Shown: positions 48,417-57,560 of the stretch, in pieces | How the letters are laid out: each line of letters starts with the position of its first letter | Numbering within the stretch: the stretch's first letter is position 1 | Assembly: GCA_964530325.1 (NCBI GenBank) | Contig: CAZHAX010000001.1 | Coordinates: 310,001-374,000 of the forward strand | Source: CAZHAX01 sp964530325 | Lineage (GTDB): Bacteria; Chloroflexota; Anaerolineae; B4-G1 | Direction: 5' to 3' | Length of the DNA stretch: 64,000 nt | Position numbers and translations under genes: made by a program | Notes under the pieces: generated by a model | Told to the model about the DNA's origin: nothing | Databases searched by the model: none | What the model saw: only the letters and a program-made list of their open reading frames with translations

Positions 48417-49226
48417 CTAGCCCTCCTCCGGCTCAGCGGCCGGTGGCTGCGCGCCAGCCTCCTGCCGCCGCTTCGTCGCCCAGTAGATCCCCGCGAGAAG
48501 CGCTGCTACGCCGGCGAGCATCGAAGGCGTGCCCACCTCGGCAACGGCCTCGCTCAGCGCCGGTATCGGGTCGGTGCCCAGCTCGTCTGACTGGGGGAAC
48601 CACAGCTGGTCGAAGTCAACCGGCGACAGGTACATCCAAGAGGTTCCGCCGGCCTCGTGCTGGCCGAAGACGTGGTTCACGTACTCCGTCGGCCGGGCTC
48701 TGATGCGGGCCTCCGCATCCGCGATCAACTCGTCGCGCTCTCCAAAGACGAGCGCGTCAGTGGGGCAGGCCTTGACGCACGCCGGCTCGAGCCCTTCGTC
48801 TATTCGATCTGCACAGAAGGTGCACTTCTTGATCAGAGGCAGCGCCCGGTCCCAGTGGATCTTGGGGATGTGGAACGGGCAGGCCATCATGCAATAGCGG
48901 CAGCCGATGCACTTCTCTGCGTCGTACACAACCGGCCCGTCATCCCGTTTGTGGAGAGCCGAGACCGGGCAGGCAGAGACGCAGGCCGGATGCTCGCAGT
49001 GCATGCATTGCTGCTTGGTGAAGACCCAGTGCAGCTTGCCGCGGGCGTCCTGCACTTCATCGAACTTGATCAGCGTCCACGTGTCGCCGCTCAGGTGCGG
49101 AGGGTTGCCGTAGGAGCCGGAGCACTCCGTGTCCTCGCCCGGATTATCGTTCCAGGCCTTGCAGGCCACCTGGCAACTGCGGCAACCGACGCAGCGAGTT
49201 AGGTCCACCAATACGGCCTTGCTCAT
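48417..49226 (-). CDS. Four-cluster ferredoxin subunit of formate-dehydrogenase-like complex
   Basis: A 269-residue FdnH/HybA-like iron-sulfur subunit. 4Fe-4S motifs are C-V-G-C-R-S-C-Q-V-A-C, C-M-H-C-x-x-P-A-C-V-S-A-C-P, C-I-G-C-R-Y-C-M-M-A-C-P, and C-T-F-C-A-D-R...C-V-K-A-C-P. One C-terminal transmembrane helix follows (TPSMLAGVAALLAGIYWATK). ATG 49226 overlaps the fdhA stop as ATGA. Confidence 0.92.
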   Translation of the reverse strand: MSKAVLVDLTRCVGCRSCQVACKAWNDNPGEDTECSGSYGNPPHLSGDTWTLIKFDEVQDARGKLHWVFTKQQCMHCEHPACVSACPVSALHKRDDGPVVYDAEKCIGCRYCMMACPFHIPKIHWDRALPLIKKCTFCADRIDEGLEPACVKACPTDALVFGERDELIADAEARIRARPTEYVNHVFGQHEAGGTSWMYLSPVDFDQLWFPQSDELGTDPIPALSEAVAEVGTPSMLAGVAALLAGIYWATKRRQEAGAQPPAAEPEEG

Positions 49227-52192
49227 CGCGCACCGCCTTTCGTAATCCGGACCAGGAAGGCCCTGTATTCCGGGATCATGGTATTGCTGTCCGCTACCCG
49301 GGCGGTCAGGCAGTTGGCGCTGTCTCCCGGAGATAGCCCCGCGTATCCCCAATGCCACGGCATGGAGATCTCATGGACTACTTGACCATCGATGCTGAAG
49401 GGACGGAGGCGCTTGGTCACAACCGCCACCGCCTCGATCTGGCCTCGCGGCGATTCGACGACGACCCTATCGCCGCTCACTACTCCTTCCGCCTCTGCCA
49501 GTTCCTCGCTCATTTCGATGAACATGTCCGGCATCATCTCGACCGAGTAGGGCATGTTCCTGGTCATGCCTCCGCCGTGCATGTGCTCCACGAGACGGCT
49601 GGTGGTAGCCAGAATGGGATAGTTGTCCGGTTCGCCTTTGACGGCCCCCCAGGTCTTGAGGAGAGGATCGGACTGGACGGAGGTCATCGGATTGCGCACC
49701 GGGCTCTCCCAGGGCTCGTAGTGCTCGGGAAGCGGGCCGTCGACGAGGCCTGCCCCGAACAGAAGGGCGCGCCCGTGTGGCTTCATTATGAATGGGTAAG
49801 CCTTCCCTGGCGGAGAGCCGCCGTCGGGCACGTCCCCGGCCCAGCTTTCGCTCTGCTCGTCCCAGCTGATGACCGGCTTATCTGGATTCCAGGGGTTGCC
49901 CTGGAGGTCGACCGAGGCCCGGTTGTACATTATGCGCCGGTTGCAGGGGAATGCCCAGGCCCAGTCCGAGAAGAGGCCGATGCCCGACTGGTCTGTGTTG
50001 TCCCGGCGGGCCATCATGTTGCCTGCCTCGGTGTAGCTTCCGCACCACAACCAGTTGCCACAACTGGTTGTGCCATCTTCCTTGAGGCCGGCAAGGCCTG
50101 GGAGCAATTCGCCGGTCGTCAGATCGTAGCCGTTCATCTCCTGCGCTACTCTGTGAGCGTCAGGCGGATCACCATAATCCCAAGCCAGCTCAGTAATGGC
50201 CTGCGCGTTGGGGCCGCCGTCCGCCCCGTAGAGCGACTTCAGCTTGCGGACGAGCTGGTCGACGATCCACAGATCGCTCTGTGCCTCACCCGGGGGATCG
50301 ACAGCCTGGTAGCGCCACTGCATCCAGCGGGCGCTGCTCATCAGGCTCCCTTCCTTCTCGAGCGAAGCAGCTGCAGGGAGCAGGAAGACCTCGGTCTGGC
50401 TGTCCGATGGGGTCGTGCCAGGTGCTTTCCACAAGTCAGCGGTCTCCGTCTCGCAGAGGTCTACCACCACCGCCCAGTCCAGCTTGCCCAGCGCCTCCCG
50501 CACCATGCCGCTGTTGGGCCCGCTGACCGCGGGGTTCATTCCCCAGCAGAGCAACCCCTTTATCGTCCCTGCGTCCATCGCTTCGAAGAGATTGACGAAG
50601 CTGTAGTTGCCGCCGAGCTTGGGCAGGAACTCCCAGCCAAAGCCGTTCCGTTCGGCGGCCGCGTCTCCATACCAGGCCTTGAGGAGGCTGACAATGTACT
50701 TGGGGCGGCTCGTCCAGGGGCTAATCGTGTTCTCCATCTGGGATGGTGGAGCCGTGACGCGGTCAAGATACGCCTCCAGACTCTCATCCCCGCTGGCCGG
50801 CATCGGCAGGTCGCCCGGCAATACGTGGAACAGCCTGCCCTGCAGAGTGCAGCCGAGGCCGTTGCTCGCACCGGCGATGCCGTTGACGCCTCCACCGGCG
50901 ACGCCGATATTGCCCAGAAGGAGCTGGAGGATGTAGTAGCTGCGCGCGTTCTGGGTGCCCTGTGTGTGTTGGGCGGAACCCGAAGAGCAGAGTATCGCAC
51001 CGGCCTTCCCTCTGGCCCCCGTAGCCCCGAAGGCCTGGCAGGCACTGAGGAAGGTATCCATGGGCGCGCCGGTCACGCTGCACACCGTTTCCGGGTCGTA
51101 GCGGCTGAAGTGGGCCTTGAGAAGCTGGAACACGCAGTTGGGATCCTGAAGCGTGTCATCCCTCATGGGAAGGCCCTGCTCGTCCGGCTGATACTGCCAG
51201 GTTGACCTGTCGTAGCTGCCCGTCGCGGCATCGTACCCGGTGAAAAGACCATCCTCGAAGCCGAAGCCTGGGTCGATCAGGAAGGAGGCGTTTGTGTACT
51301 CGGCCACGTACTCCCGGTGGTAGAGCTCGTTCTCGAGCACGTAGTTGATCATTCCGCCTACCAGCGCCACGTCCGTCCCCGTCCTGATGGGTAAGTGTAG
51401 GTCCGCCTTGGCCGACGTGCGGGTGAAGCGGGGGTCCACGCTGATCAGCGTGGCGCCCTGCTCGACGGCGTCAGTGATCCAGTTGAAGGAGATAGGAAAG
51501 GTCTCGGCGGCGTTGCTGCCGATCGTCATGATGCAATCACTGTTGCGCAGGTCTATCCAATGGTTGGTCATCGGCCCACGGCCAACCGACTCCGATCCCG
51601 CTGTCACCGTGGAGGTGACGCATATCCGGGACTCGTTCTCGTTCCAGACGATGCCCAGCGCACGCACGAGCTTGGTCAGCGCGTAGGCCTCCTCGCTGTT
51701 GATGAATACGCTGCCCAGCGCGGCTATCGCCTCGGTGCGATTGACGGTGTGGCCGTCCGTGTCCTCCGACACCCAGTTACCGTCGCGAGTGTCTTTGAGC
51801 CGCTTGGCGATCTCGTCGATCGCCCAGTCCCAGGACTTCTCCTCCCATTGGGAAGATCCGGCTGCGCGGTACTTTACCTTCTGCAGGCGACTGGGGTTGA
51901 CCTTTCCATCGACCGTGTTGAGCTGGGCCAGTCCCATACCCTTGCTGCACAGCGAGCCCTGGTTCACAGGGTGTTCGGGATCCCCCTCCACATTGACCAC
52001 CCTGTCGCCCTGGGCTGCGACGATCGCGCCGCATCCCACGCCGCAGAAGCAGCAGGTCGTAGGGGTCTCACCCACCGGCTTGTGTAACGGAAAGCGATTC
52101 GCTAATCTGCCGGCGGGCAGCCCATATGGCAGAAGCAGAAGGCTGGCGCCAGCCCCGCTGAGCTTCAGGAAGTCCCTTCGAGTCAAATCCAT
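49223..52192 (-). CDS. fdhA: Tat-exported formate-dehydrogenase-like molybdopterin oxidoreductase (FdnG family, Cys in place of Sec)
   Basis: A 989-residue catalytic subunit. A Tat signal with RRDFLKLSG is at residues 4-12. The N-terminal [4Fe-4S] site is C-C-F-C-G-V-G-C...C-S-K-G, and the rest aligns with FdnG to its end (NRRIMYNRASVDLQGNPW, PLPEHYEPWESP, PWHWGYAG). At the FdnG Sec196-His197 position this protein has Cys-Val (ESRICVTSTV): Cys replaces Sec, and the otherwise conserved catalytic His is missing. Start ATG 52192 has AAGGAGGT. Formate oxidation is thus likely but not certain; Dehalococcoides OmeA is a known altered relative. Confidence 0.88.
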   Translation of the reverse strand: MDLTRRDFLKLSGAGASLLLLPYGLPAGRLANRFPLHKPVGETPTTCCFCGVGCGAIVAAQGDRVVNVEGDPEHPVNQGSLCSKGMGLAQLNTVDGKVNPSRLQKVKYRAAGSSQWEEKSWDWAIDEIAKRLKDTRDGNWVSEDTDGHTVNRTEAIAALGSVFINSEEAYALTKLVRALGIVWNENESRICVTSTVTAGSESVGRGPMTNHWIDLRNSDCIMTIGSNAAETFPISFNWITDAVEQGATLISVDPRFTRTSAKADLHLPIRTGTDVALVGGMINYVLENELYHREYVAEYTNASFLIDPGFGFEDGLFTGYDAATGSYDRSTWQYQPDEQGLPMRDDTLQDPNCVFQLLKAHFSRYDPETVCSVTGAPMDTFLSACQAFGATGARGKAGAILCSSGSAQHTQGTQNARSYYILQLLLGNIGVAGGGVNGIAGASNGLGCTLQGRLFHVLPGDLPMPASGDESLEAYLDRVTAPPSQMENTISPWTSRPKYIVSLLKAWYGDAAAERNGFGWEFLPKLGGNYSFVNLFEAMDAGTIKGLLCWGMNPAVSGPNSGMVREALGKLDWAVVVDLCETETADLWKAPGTTPSDSQTEVFLLPAAASLEKEGSLMSSARWMQWRYQAVDPPGEAQSDLWIVDQLVRKLKSLYGADGGPNAQAITELAWDYGDPPDAHRVAQEMNGYDLTTGELLPGLAGLKEDGTTSCGNWLWCGSYTEAGNMMARRDNTDQSGIGLFSDWAWAFPCNRRIMYNRASVDLQGNPWNPDKPVISWDEQSESWAGDVPDGGSPPGKAYPFIMKPHGRALLFGAGLVDGPLPEHYEPWESPVRNPMTSVQSDPLLKTWGAVKGEPDNYPILATTSRLVEHMHGGGMTRNMPYSVEMMPDMFIEMSEELAEAEGVVSGDRVVVESPRGQIEAVAVVTKRLRPFSIDGQVVHEISMPWHWGYAGLSPGDSANCLTARVADSNTMIPEYRAFLVRITKGGAR

Positions 52193-52559
52193 TCTGGGTG
52201 TACCTCCTTGGTTATCCGTGCGCCAGCCCTGTCGGGTGCTGAGCGCCAGGTGTGATCTCTGCCGGGATGACGTTGCGCCTGCGATATGCAAGCGCCGCGG
52301 CAGGCTCGCTCGTGCTGCGTGTGCCGGGTCAGAGCGGGGAGGCCACTAGTATCCCGGGCTTCTGTGGGACCTGCCGCCTCCCGGGAGCACGCCAGCTATC
52401 TGCGGGCGTGCTGAGCGCAATTCGCGGGAACAACCGGTCGGACCCGTGCCCTATGCCGTCCCGTGCTGCCGGCGCCTTGTTGAAACTCCGGTGCGAGCCG
52501 CTCTCGCCTGAATGTCGAAGTCGGCTCTTCGCCTGTACGGGCTGCCGTCCCCCTCGCTC
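52193..52559 (-). promoter_or_regulatory. Long structured 5' leader of fdhA, possible riboswitch or attenuator
   Basis: About 366 nt lie between the predicted transcription start and the fdhA ATG. The RNA contains a 7-bp helix GCACGCC/GGCGTGC (52387-52393 with 52405-52411), and two mutually exclusive 7-bp helices. One pairs 52380-52386 with 52352-52358 (CCCGGGA/TCCCGGG); the other pairs 52376-52382 with 52337-52343 (GCCTCCC/GGGAGGC). They share three bases, an arrangement typical of a switch. I do not recognise a described riboswitch (Moco or cobalamin were considered), and no protein-coding gene is supported in the 459-bp gap 52193-52651. Confidence 0.5.
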
Positions 52560-52565
52560 TGGCCT

Positions 52566-52595
52566 ATGATACACCAGCACCGCAGATCGTGTCAA
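52566..52595 (-). promoter_or_regulatory. Promoter of the fdh operon
   Basis: Minus strand TTGACA (52595-52590), 18-bp spacer, TATCAT (52571-52566). This is 374 bp upstream of the fdhA start, so a long untranslated leader is expected. Confidence 0.6.
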
Positions 52596-52651
52596 GTGGC
52601 GCCTGCCCTCGGACCACCTGGGCCTGCTGGCGTGAGGACGGATCCGACCAA

Positions 52652-54262
52652 TCACCACAAGCGGAAACGTCCAAACTGAAGCAGGGGATTGACGACCAGC
52701 ACCGTCGCGCCGGCCGGCAAGGTGGCGGTCGCCTCCCCGGCTGTGACGGAGATGTTGCTGCGGTAGACCCAGGGAGTCACGTAGGAGCCGACCAGGGCCC
52801 GAAAGCTAATCTCCAGGCTGCGCGGCAGGGGATTGCCATGCGGCTTGGGTAGGGCAGCTACGGCATCGAACACTGGGTGCGTTCGCCAATCGATGCTGAA
52901 GGAGGGCTCGAGCTCAGGATTGAAGTAGTCGATCCACTCCCAAGGAAGCCACTCGTCGCCGCTCCAGGCGTCTCCCAGGTAGAAGGGAGTCACGGCGCTG
53001 ACCTCCGGCCACTGGGTCCAGTAGTCCTCGAAGGCGGAGACGGTGAACTGGGCCCGGCTCTCTTCGTCGATCGCAGGGAAACCCTCTCCCGAGTATCCTT
53101 CCTCGCCCAGATCGTAGCCAGTCTCCTTGATGAAGAACTGAACGTCGCCCCGGCCGTAGTGAGCCAACACCTCCCGCTGCCTTAGATAGCAGTCGATGGT
53201 CACCTCGAGATAGAAGGCCGTGCCGTCGTGGATGTTGTAGGACGGTGGGTGGTTGTAGGGGTAGCAATGGCAGGCCCAGGCGTCGAATGCGTCGGCGAAC
53301 CCCGGCACCTCCATCGCCCGGCCGATGAACTCCAGCCCTTCCACAAACTGGGTTACCGGCCCGTTGAGGATCTTGATGCGCGAATCTCCAAGGCGTCGGA
53401 TAGCATCCGAGGTGGCTACGAAGAACCGAGCGTATTCCTCCGCGTTCGGCGCGCTGCTCCATTCGCGTGGCACATCCGGCTCGTTCCAGATGCTGACGTA
53501 GAGCGGGAGACCCTTGCGGCGAGGTAGTCCGGCCACGTAGCGGGCGAAGGCGGCGGCGATCTCCTCGTAGGCGCCGCCCGGGCCGGGATCGGGCTTCTTC
53601 CATATGCCATCGCCGAAGACGCCCTGCAGGCGCAGGATCGGGATCAGATTGCGGTCATAGGCGGAGTTGATGAAGTGGACCGCGCAGGGGTCAGGGCCGG
53701 CTGTGTCGGCTGAGATCGAGTAGAACATCTGTGTAACGTAGCCGCCGCTGCCGGCCAGCTCCAGAGCCTGGTCCAGGTGGAGCTCGACGAAATCGAAGTC
53801 GCAGAAGTCCTGCACGAAGGTATGAATACCGTAGGGGTTGCCCTCGCTGTGGCCGGCCGACGGAAGCTGCAGCGGTCCCCAGACGATCGTTTGCCCTCGC
53901 ACAACCGGCTCAACAAGATCTACTGGCCAGCCTCCAGCGGAGAGTACGGCCGAGCCGGGGACGTAGCTCAGGCCCAGGGGGAGCGTGTGGGTGACGTATG
54001 CACTGTCGACGATGCCGTCTTCGGAGTTCAGGATGGTGATCTGATAGAAGGCCTCTCCGCCCTGCTGGGCCAGTCCCCCGGCGGCCCGAATCGATAGCCC
54101 CGGCGCCCCGCTGTCCGACTGCGCCTGGGAGGACGCTCTGCAGGAGTGAATTGCCAGCGCCGCAACTGCGCAGAGCAGCAGCGCCAGCCCCGGATGAGCG
54201 GTGCGCAATGGTCGGAGCCACGCCGCGAGGCTCGGGTGGACGGGGGAATGCCTTGATCTCAC
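52652..54262 (-). CDS. Secreted glycoside-hydrolase-like protein
   Basis: A 536-residue exported protein. An N-terminal hydrophobic segment (AHPGLALLLCAVAALAIHSC) may be a signal or lipoprotein anchor. Residues 60-130 form a DUF11-like beta domain (YQITILNSEDGIVDSAYVTH). A TIM-barrel-like region follows, with VSIWNEPDVP (N-E-P, acid/base) and FFIKETGYD (nucleophile Glu), as in clan GH-A glycosidases. C-terminal beta domain. Substrate unknown. It is last in a minus operon with DUF92 and PH-like genes. Confidence 0.75.
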   Translation of the reverse strand: MRSRHSPVHPSLAAWLRPLRTAHPGLALLLCAVAALAIHSCRASSQAQSDSGAPGLSIRAAGGLAQQGGEAFYQITILNSEDGIVDSAYVTHTLPLGLSYVPGSAVLSAGGWPVDLVEPVVRGQTIVWGPLQLPSAGHSEGNPYGIHTFVQDFCDFDFVELHLDQALELAGSGGYVTQMFYSISADTAGPDPCAVHFINSAYDRNLIPILRLQGVFGDGIWKKPDPGPGGAYEEIAAAFARYVAGLPRRKGLPLYVSIWNEPDVPREWSSAPNAEEYARFFVATSDAIRRLGDSRIKILNGPVTQFVEGLEFIGRAMEVPGFADAFDAWACHCYPYNHPPSYNIHDGTAFYLEVTIDCYLRQREVLAHYGRGDVQFFIKETGYDLGEEGYSGEGFPAIDEESRAQFTVSAFEDYWTQWPEVSAVTPFYLGDAWSGDEWLPWEWIDYFNPELEPSFSIDWRTHPVFDAVAALPKPHGNPLPRSLEISFRALVGSYVTPWVYRSNISVTAGEATATLPAGATVLVVNPLLQFGRFRLW

Positions 54263-54283
54263 CCTAACTCGCCCCGCATCCGG

Positions 54284-55138
54284 TCATAGGACGGACACGT
54301 AGAAGCCAGCGGCGACGGCAGCGCCGAGGCAGGAGGAGAGGAAATTGACCAGGTCGTTGCCGATCCGACTGTGGCCTCGTAAAGGAAGCGTGCGCTTGCC
54401 GCAGCGATGGATCCTGCTCTCGGTCTCCTTGCCACAGGCGTCGCACCAGTAGACGGCCTGAACGCTTGCGCCGAGTAGAGAGTCAACGAGCGAGCCAGCC
54501 GATCCCCCGACCGTGGCCGCGCCAAGCAGGCCCATCGAGGCCGCGCCACCTGCTCCCTGCAGCAGCCCGCTGAGCGCCGCCAGGACGGCGATCAGCAGCG
54601 CGCCCGCAAGCGAAGCCGCGGATCCGAGCCTGCTGACGGCGCCCGAGGTGCCGGCGTCGACCTGGCTTCCCGTCGTGATCAGGCGTGGCCGGCGAGTGCT
54701 CCGTACGCCGATCTCGGTTGCCCAGGTGTCTGCATTCGCGCTGGCCAGCGCTCCGGCACAGGCAGCGAACCATACGGGGTGGGGCCAGATCAGCGAGGCC
54801 GCCGCCAGCAGCGCCGGCACACCGCCGTTGGCCAGAGCTTGCCCGATATCCCGGCGGTAGCCCTTCGCGAACCGGTCCGCCAGCTCCTCCTTCTTCCCCG
54901 CGTCGAAGAGCGAGAGAGCACTGGAAGAGGCAAAGAAGGCGATCAGGAGCAGGCCCCATTCCCATCCTCCCAGTCCGAAGGTCAACGTTCCGGTGAGTAT
55001 TCCGCCGACCACGCCGCTCTCATCGAGCACGCCGCGTCGATAACCTGCGACGGCAATGGCGGCGGAAAGGACCAGGCCGCCGATGAGCTCGGCCAGGCTT
55101 ATCGTTTCCAGCACGGCCTGCAGAGGGCTCAAACCCAT
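54284..55138 (-). CDS. DUF92 membrane protein (TIGR00297)
   Basis: A 284-residue integral membrane protein with about six to seven helices of the DUF92 family, related to plant phytol kinase-associated and VTE-type proteins. Diagnostic segments are GGILTGTLTFGLGGWEWG, ANADTWATEIG and GSLVDSLLGASVQ; the cysteine-containing loop C-D-A-C-G-K-E-T precedes the last helices. ATG 55138 overlaps the upstream stop. The enzyme activity is unproven in bacteria. Confidence 0.85.
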   Translation of the reverse strand: MGLSPLQAVLETISLAELIGGLVLSAAIAVAGYRRGVLDESGVVGGILTGTLTFGLGGWEWGLLLIAFFASSSALSLFDAGKKEELADRFAKGYRRDIGQALANGGVPALLAAASLIWPHPVWFAACAGALASANADTWATEIGVRSTRRPRLITTGSQVDAGTSGAVSRLGSAASLAGALLIAVLAALSGLLQGAGGAASMGLLGAATVGGSAGSLVDSLLGASVQAVYWCDACGKETESRIHRCGKRTLPLRGHSRIGNDLVNFLSSCLGAAVAAGFYVSVL

Positions 55139-56034
55139 CGCACGATCCCCAGGGCTGCACCCCAGACGAGCACCTGTACTACAATCGTGCCACCCCAGAG
55201 AAGGTAGGCGGCCACGCGCTCGGTGCGGTGCAGCGAGCTGCCGAATACTGCATTGGCGATCGTGGCGGTCCAGGCAATGATGGGGAGGAAGAAGGCCTGG
55301 CCGCGCCCGCCCAGGCGGTCTGGGTTGCCGGCTGCGTCGAAGTGGAGGGGTATGAGCACGTTCGAGGGCGTCAACTGGTACCAGAGGAACACGAGGCCGG
55401 TAAGGATCAGGCTGGCTAGGAAGCCCGCGACCACAAGAGCCAGACCAAAGCGGTCCTTCCAGATCGTCCATTCCAGGAACGAGGCCCTGCTCGAAGATGG
55501 CTCAACGCGCCTGGTAGGACCCATCTTCTGCGCCTTGACGAGCGTCTCCACAAACCCTTCCGGATCGGCGGGCGAGATGCCGTAGGTCAGACCGGCGGTG
55601 ACGACGTAGATCTGGGCGTCAGTGGGAGCCGTGGCGTAGCAGAGCAGCTGTCCAGTCCCACTACAGCTCCCATACCCTACGCAGTGACCCGGCCACACGC
55701 CGCCCCGGACACGGATTGGCCCCTCGATCTCGGCTGCGGTCAGCACTCGCTCGATCTGTGAGGTGGGAATGACGTGCCTCGTCGCGCCCCAGCGGATGAC
55801 CAGTGCGTTGCGGTCGACGGCGTAGGAGGAGCGGGTCAAGCCGTGGAGCCAGAAGACGAGCAGGCCCACGAGCAAGAGGCACAATAGGATGGCGAGCCCG
55901 ATGACGAAGGTGAGTATGGACACCGGCAGGGAGGTCGCCAGGACAACCAGCGCGGCGATGATCAGTACTGCCGCCGCAACAAACGCAGCGCCAACCCTGG
56001 TGCCCTGCTTCTTGTCGGTCTCCCAGGCCTTCAC
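55129..56034 (-). CDS. Bacterial PH-like domain membrane protein
   Basis: A 301-residue protein. Two N-terminal helices (FVAAAVLIIAALVVLATS; FVIGLAILLCLLLVGLLVFWL), then a bPH2-like domain (YAVDRNALVIRWGATRHVIPTSQIE), then three helices including a DUF1648-like LHFDAAGNPDRLGGRGQAFFLP. GTG 56034 has GGGAG eight bases upstream, with a consensus promoter just above. No enzymatic motif. Confidence 0.78.
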   Translation of the reverse strand: MKAWETDKKQGTRVGAAFVAAAVLIIAALVVLATSLPVSILTFVIGLAILLCLLLVGLLVFWLHGLTRSSYAVDRNALVIRWGATRHVIPTSQIERVLTAAEIEGPIRVRGGVWPGHCVGYGSCSGTGQLLCYATAPTDAQIYVVTAGLTYGISPADPEGFVETLVKAQKMGPTRRVEPSSSRASFLEWTIWKDRFGLALVVAGFLASLILTGLVFLWYQLTPSNVLIPLHFDAAGNPDRLGGRGQAFFLPIIAWTATIANAVFGSSLHRTERVAAYLLWGGTIVVQVLVWGAALGIVRWV

Positions 56035-56062
56035 GCAGTCTGCTCCCTGCCCCCAAGGCGCG

Positions 56063-56091
56063 ATTATACCAGGGCGAAGTGCCCCGGGCAA
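56063..56091 (-). promoter_or_regulatory. Promoter of the PH-DUF92-glycosidase operon
   Basis: Minus strand TTGCCC (56091-56086), 17-bp spacer, TATAAT (56068-56063) with TGG. Perfect -10. Confidence 0.65.
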
Positions 56092-56250
56092 GTAGGGCTG
56101 CCGGCAGCGACTCGAAGGTGGGCGGACCTAGAGGGGCCTGTCCCCGCTGCCAAGGGATTCACCCCCCGCCACAGGCTCCGAGTGCTGAGGCGCCGGCGCG
56201 GTCAACGTCAGCGAACTGGCAGCGACGTCGGGCCCAACGATCGTGACCGT

Positions 56251-56279
56251 TTGCCACAGAGGGCCCTTTCCGGTACAAT
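56251..56279 (+). promoter_or_regulatory. Promoter of tyrS
   Basis: TTGCCA (56251-56256), 17-bp spacer, TACAAT (56274-56279). The leader from here to 56325 contains no T-box consensus (AGGGTGGnACCGCG), so tyrosine attenuation by tRNA is not indicated. Confidence 0.6.
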
Positions 56280-56324
56280 CCTGTCCTCGTAGCGCGTCGA
56301 CACAGCCGGGAGGAGCGGGGACTG

Positions 56325-57560
56325 ATGGGCAAGGCGAGGGTTGAGGATGATCTAGCCATCCTCATGCGCGGCGCCGAGTTCGGCGACGAACAGATCAGGC
56401 AGCGCATGGAGGAGGAGCTCCGGGATCGGCTGGCCGAGTCGGCCAAGACAGGCCGTTCGCTGCGGGCATACTGTGGCTACGATCCGACGGCCCCGGACAT
56501 CCACCTGGGCCACACGGTGACGATGCGCAAGCTCCGCCAGTTCCAGGAGCTGGGCCATCAGGCGATCTTCCTCATCGGCAACTTCACCGGCCTGGTAGGA
56601 GACCCCTCCGACCGCGAGGGGGCCCGGCCGCGCCGCACGCCGGAGGAGCTGGCGGACAATGCCAGCACCTACGTTCAGCAGGCGCACCGTATTCTCGACC
56701 CGGAGAAGACTGAGGTGCGGTACAACGCGGAGTGGCTGGCGAAGCTGACGTTCGAGGACGTAATCGGCCTGGCGGCCAACTTCACCGTGCAGCAATTCCT
56801 GGCCCGGGACAATTTCTCCAAGCGCCACCAGAACGGCGATGCCATCTGGCTGCACGAGTTCTTCTACTCGCTGATGCAGGGCTACGACGCGGTGGCTCTG
56901 GAGACCGACGTGCAGGTGGGTGGTACCGACCAGCTGTTCAACCTCCTGGCGGGCCGCAAGCTGCAGGAGGCCCACGGCCAGAAGCCGCAGGTTGCCCTGA
57001 CGCTGCCGATCCTGGTGGGCACTGACGGCCACGTGCGCATGTCGAAGAGCACCGGCAACTACATCGGCATCGACGAGGCCCCGGAGGACAAGTACGGCAA
57101 GACGATGTCGATCCCCGACTCGGCCATGCGCAACTGGCTGGAGCTGGTGACCCGCTGGCAGCAGAAGCAGATCGATGAGCTCATGGCGGGCGTGGAGAGC
57201 GGCGAGATCCATCCGATGAGCGCGAAGAAGAAGCTGGCCTGGGAGATCGTCTCCATATTCGATGGAGACGGGGCTGCCGATGTGGCCGCGGCCCGCTTCG
57301 AGCGAGTACACCAGGAGGGGAAGCTGCCGGCCGACATGCCCTCCCTGGGTCTGGATGGGCCAAAGAACGTGGTCGACCTGATCTACGAGGCGGAACTGGC
57401 GCCCAGCAAGAGTCAGGCCCGGCGCCTGGTGCAGCAGGGTGCGGTCAAGCTCGACGGCGTGAATGTCGGATCGATCGATGACGATATCGGAGTCGAGGGC
57501 GGCCAGGAGAGGGTGCTCCAGGTAGGCAAGCGCCGCTTTCTGCGCCTCGTCTCTCGGTAG
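56325..57560 (+). CDS. tyrS: Tyrosyl-tRNA synthetase
   Basis: A 411-residue class I synthetase. The HIGH motif is HLGH (after YDPTAPDI), the KMSKS motif is RMSKS, and a C-terminal S4 RNA-binding domain follows (ARRLVQQGAVKLDGVNV). The KMSKS form and the N-terminal pattern place it in the TyrZ/TyrS2 branch and not the E. coli TyrS branch, which has KFGKS. ATG 56325 follows GGGAGGAG. Confidence 0.95.
   Translation: MGKARVEDDLAILMRGAEFGDEQIRQRMEEELRDRLAESAKTGRSLRAYCGYDPTAPDIHLGHTVTMRKLRQFQELGHQAIFLIGNFTGLVGDPSDREGARPRRTPEELADNASTYVQQAHRILDPEKTEVRYNAEWLAKLTFEDVIGLAANFTVQQFLARDNFSKRHQNGDAIWLHEFFYSLMQGYDAVALETDVQVGGTDQLFNLLAGRKLQEAHGQKPQVALTLPILVGTDGHVRMSKSTGNYIGIDEAPEDKYGKTMSIPDSAMRNWLELVTRWQQKQIDELMAGVESGEIHPMSAKKKLAWEIVSIFDGDGAADVAAARFERVHQEGKLPADMPSLGLDGPKNVVDLIYEAELAPSKSQARRLVQQGAVKLDGVNVGSIDDDIGVEGGQERVLQVGKRRFLRLVSR

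Noticed and set aside
49352..51205. 617-codon plus-strand open frame opposite fdhA
   Set aside because: The FdnG-like minus-strand protein matches its family end to end; the plus frame has no recognisable domain.
52252..52658. Coding genes in the gap before fdhA (open frames on both strands)
   Set aside because: Arg/Ser/Pro-rich translations, no conserved motif, and overlapping a strong promoter and hairpins; better explained as leader RNA.
56251..56325. T-box leader before tyrS
   Set aside because: No AGGGTGGnACCGCG element or specifier loop is visible in the short leader.
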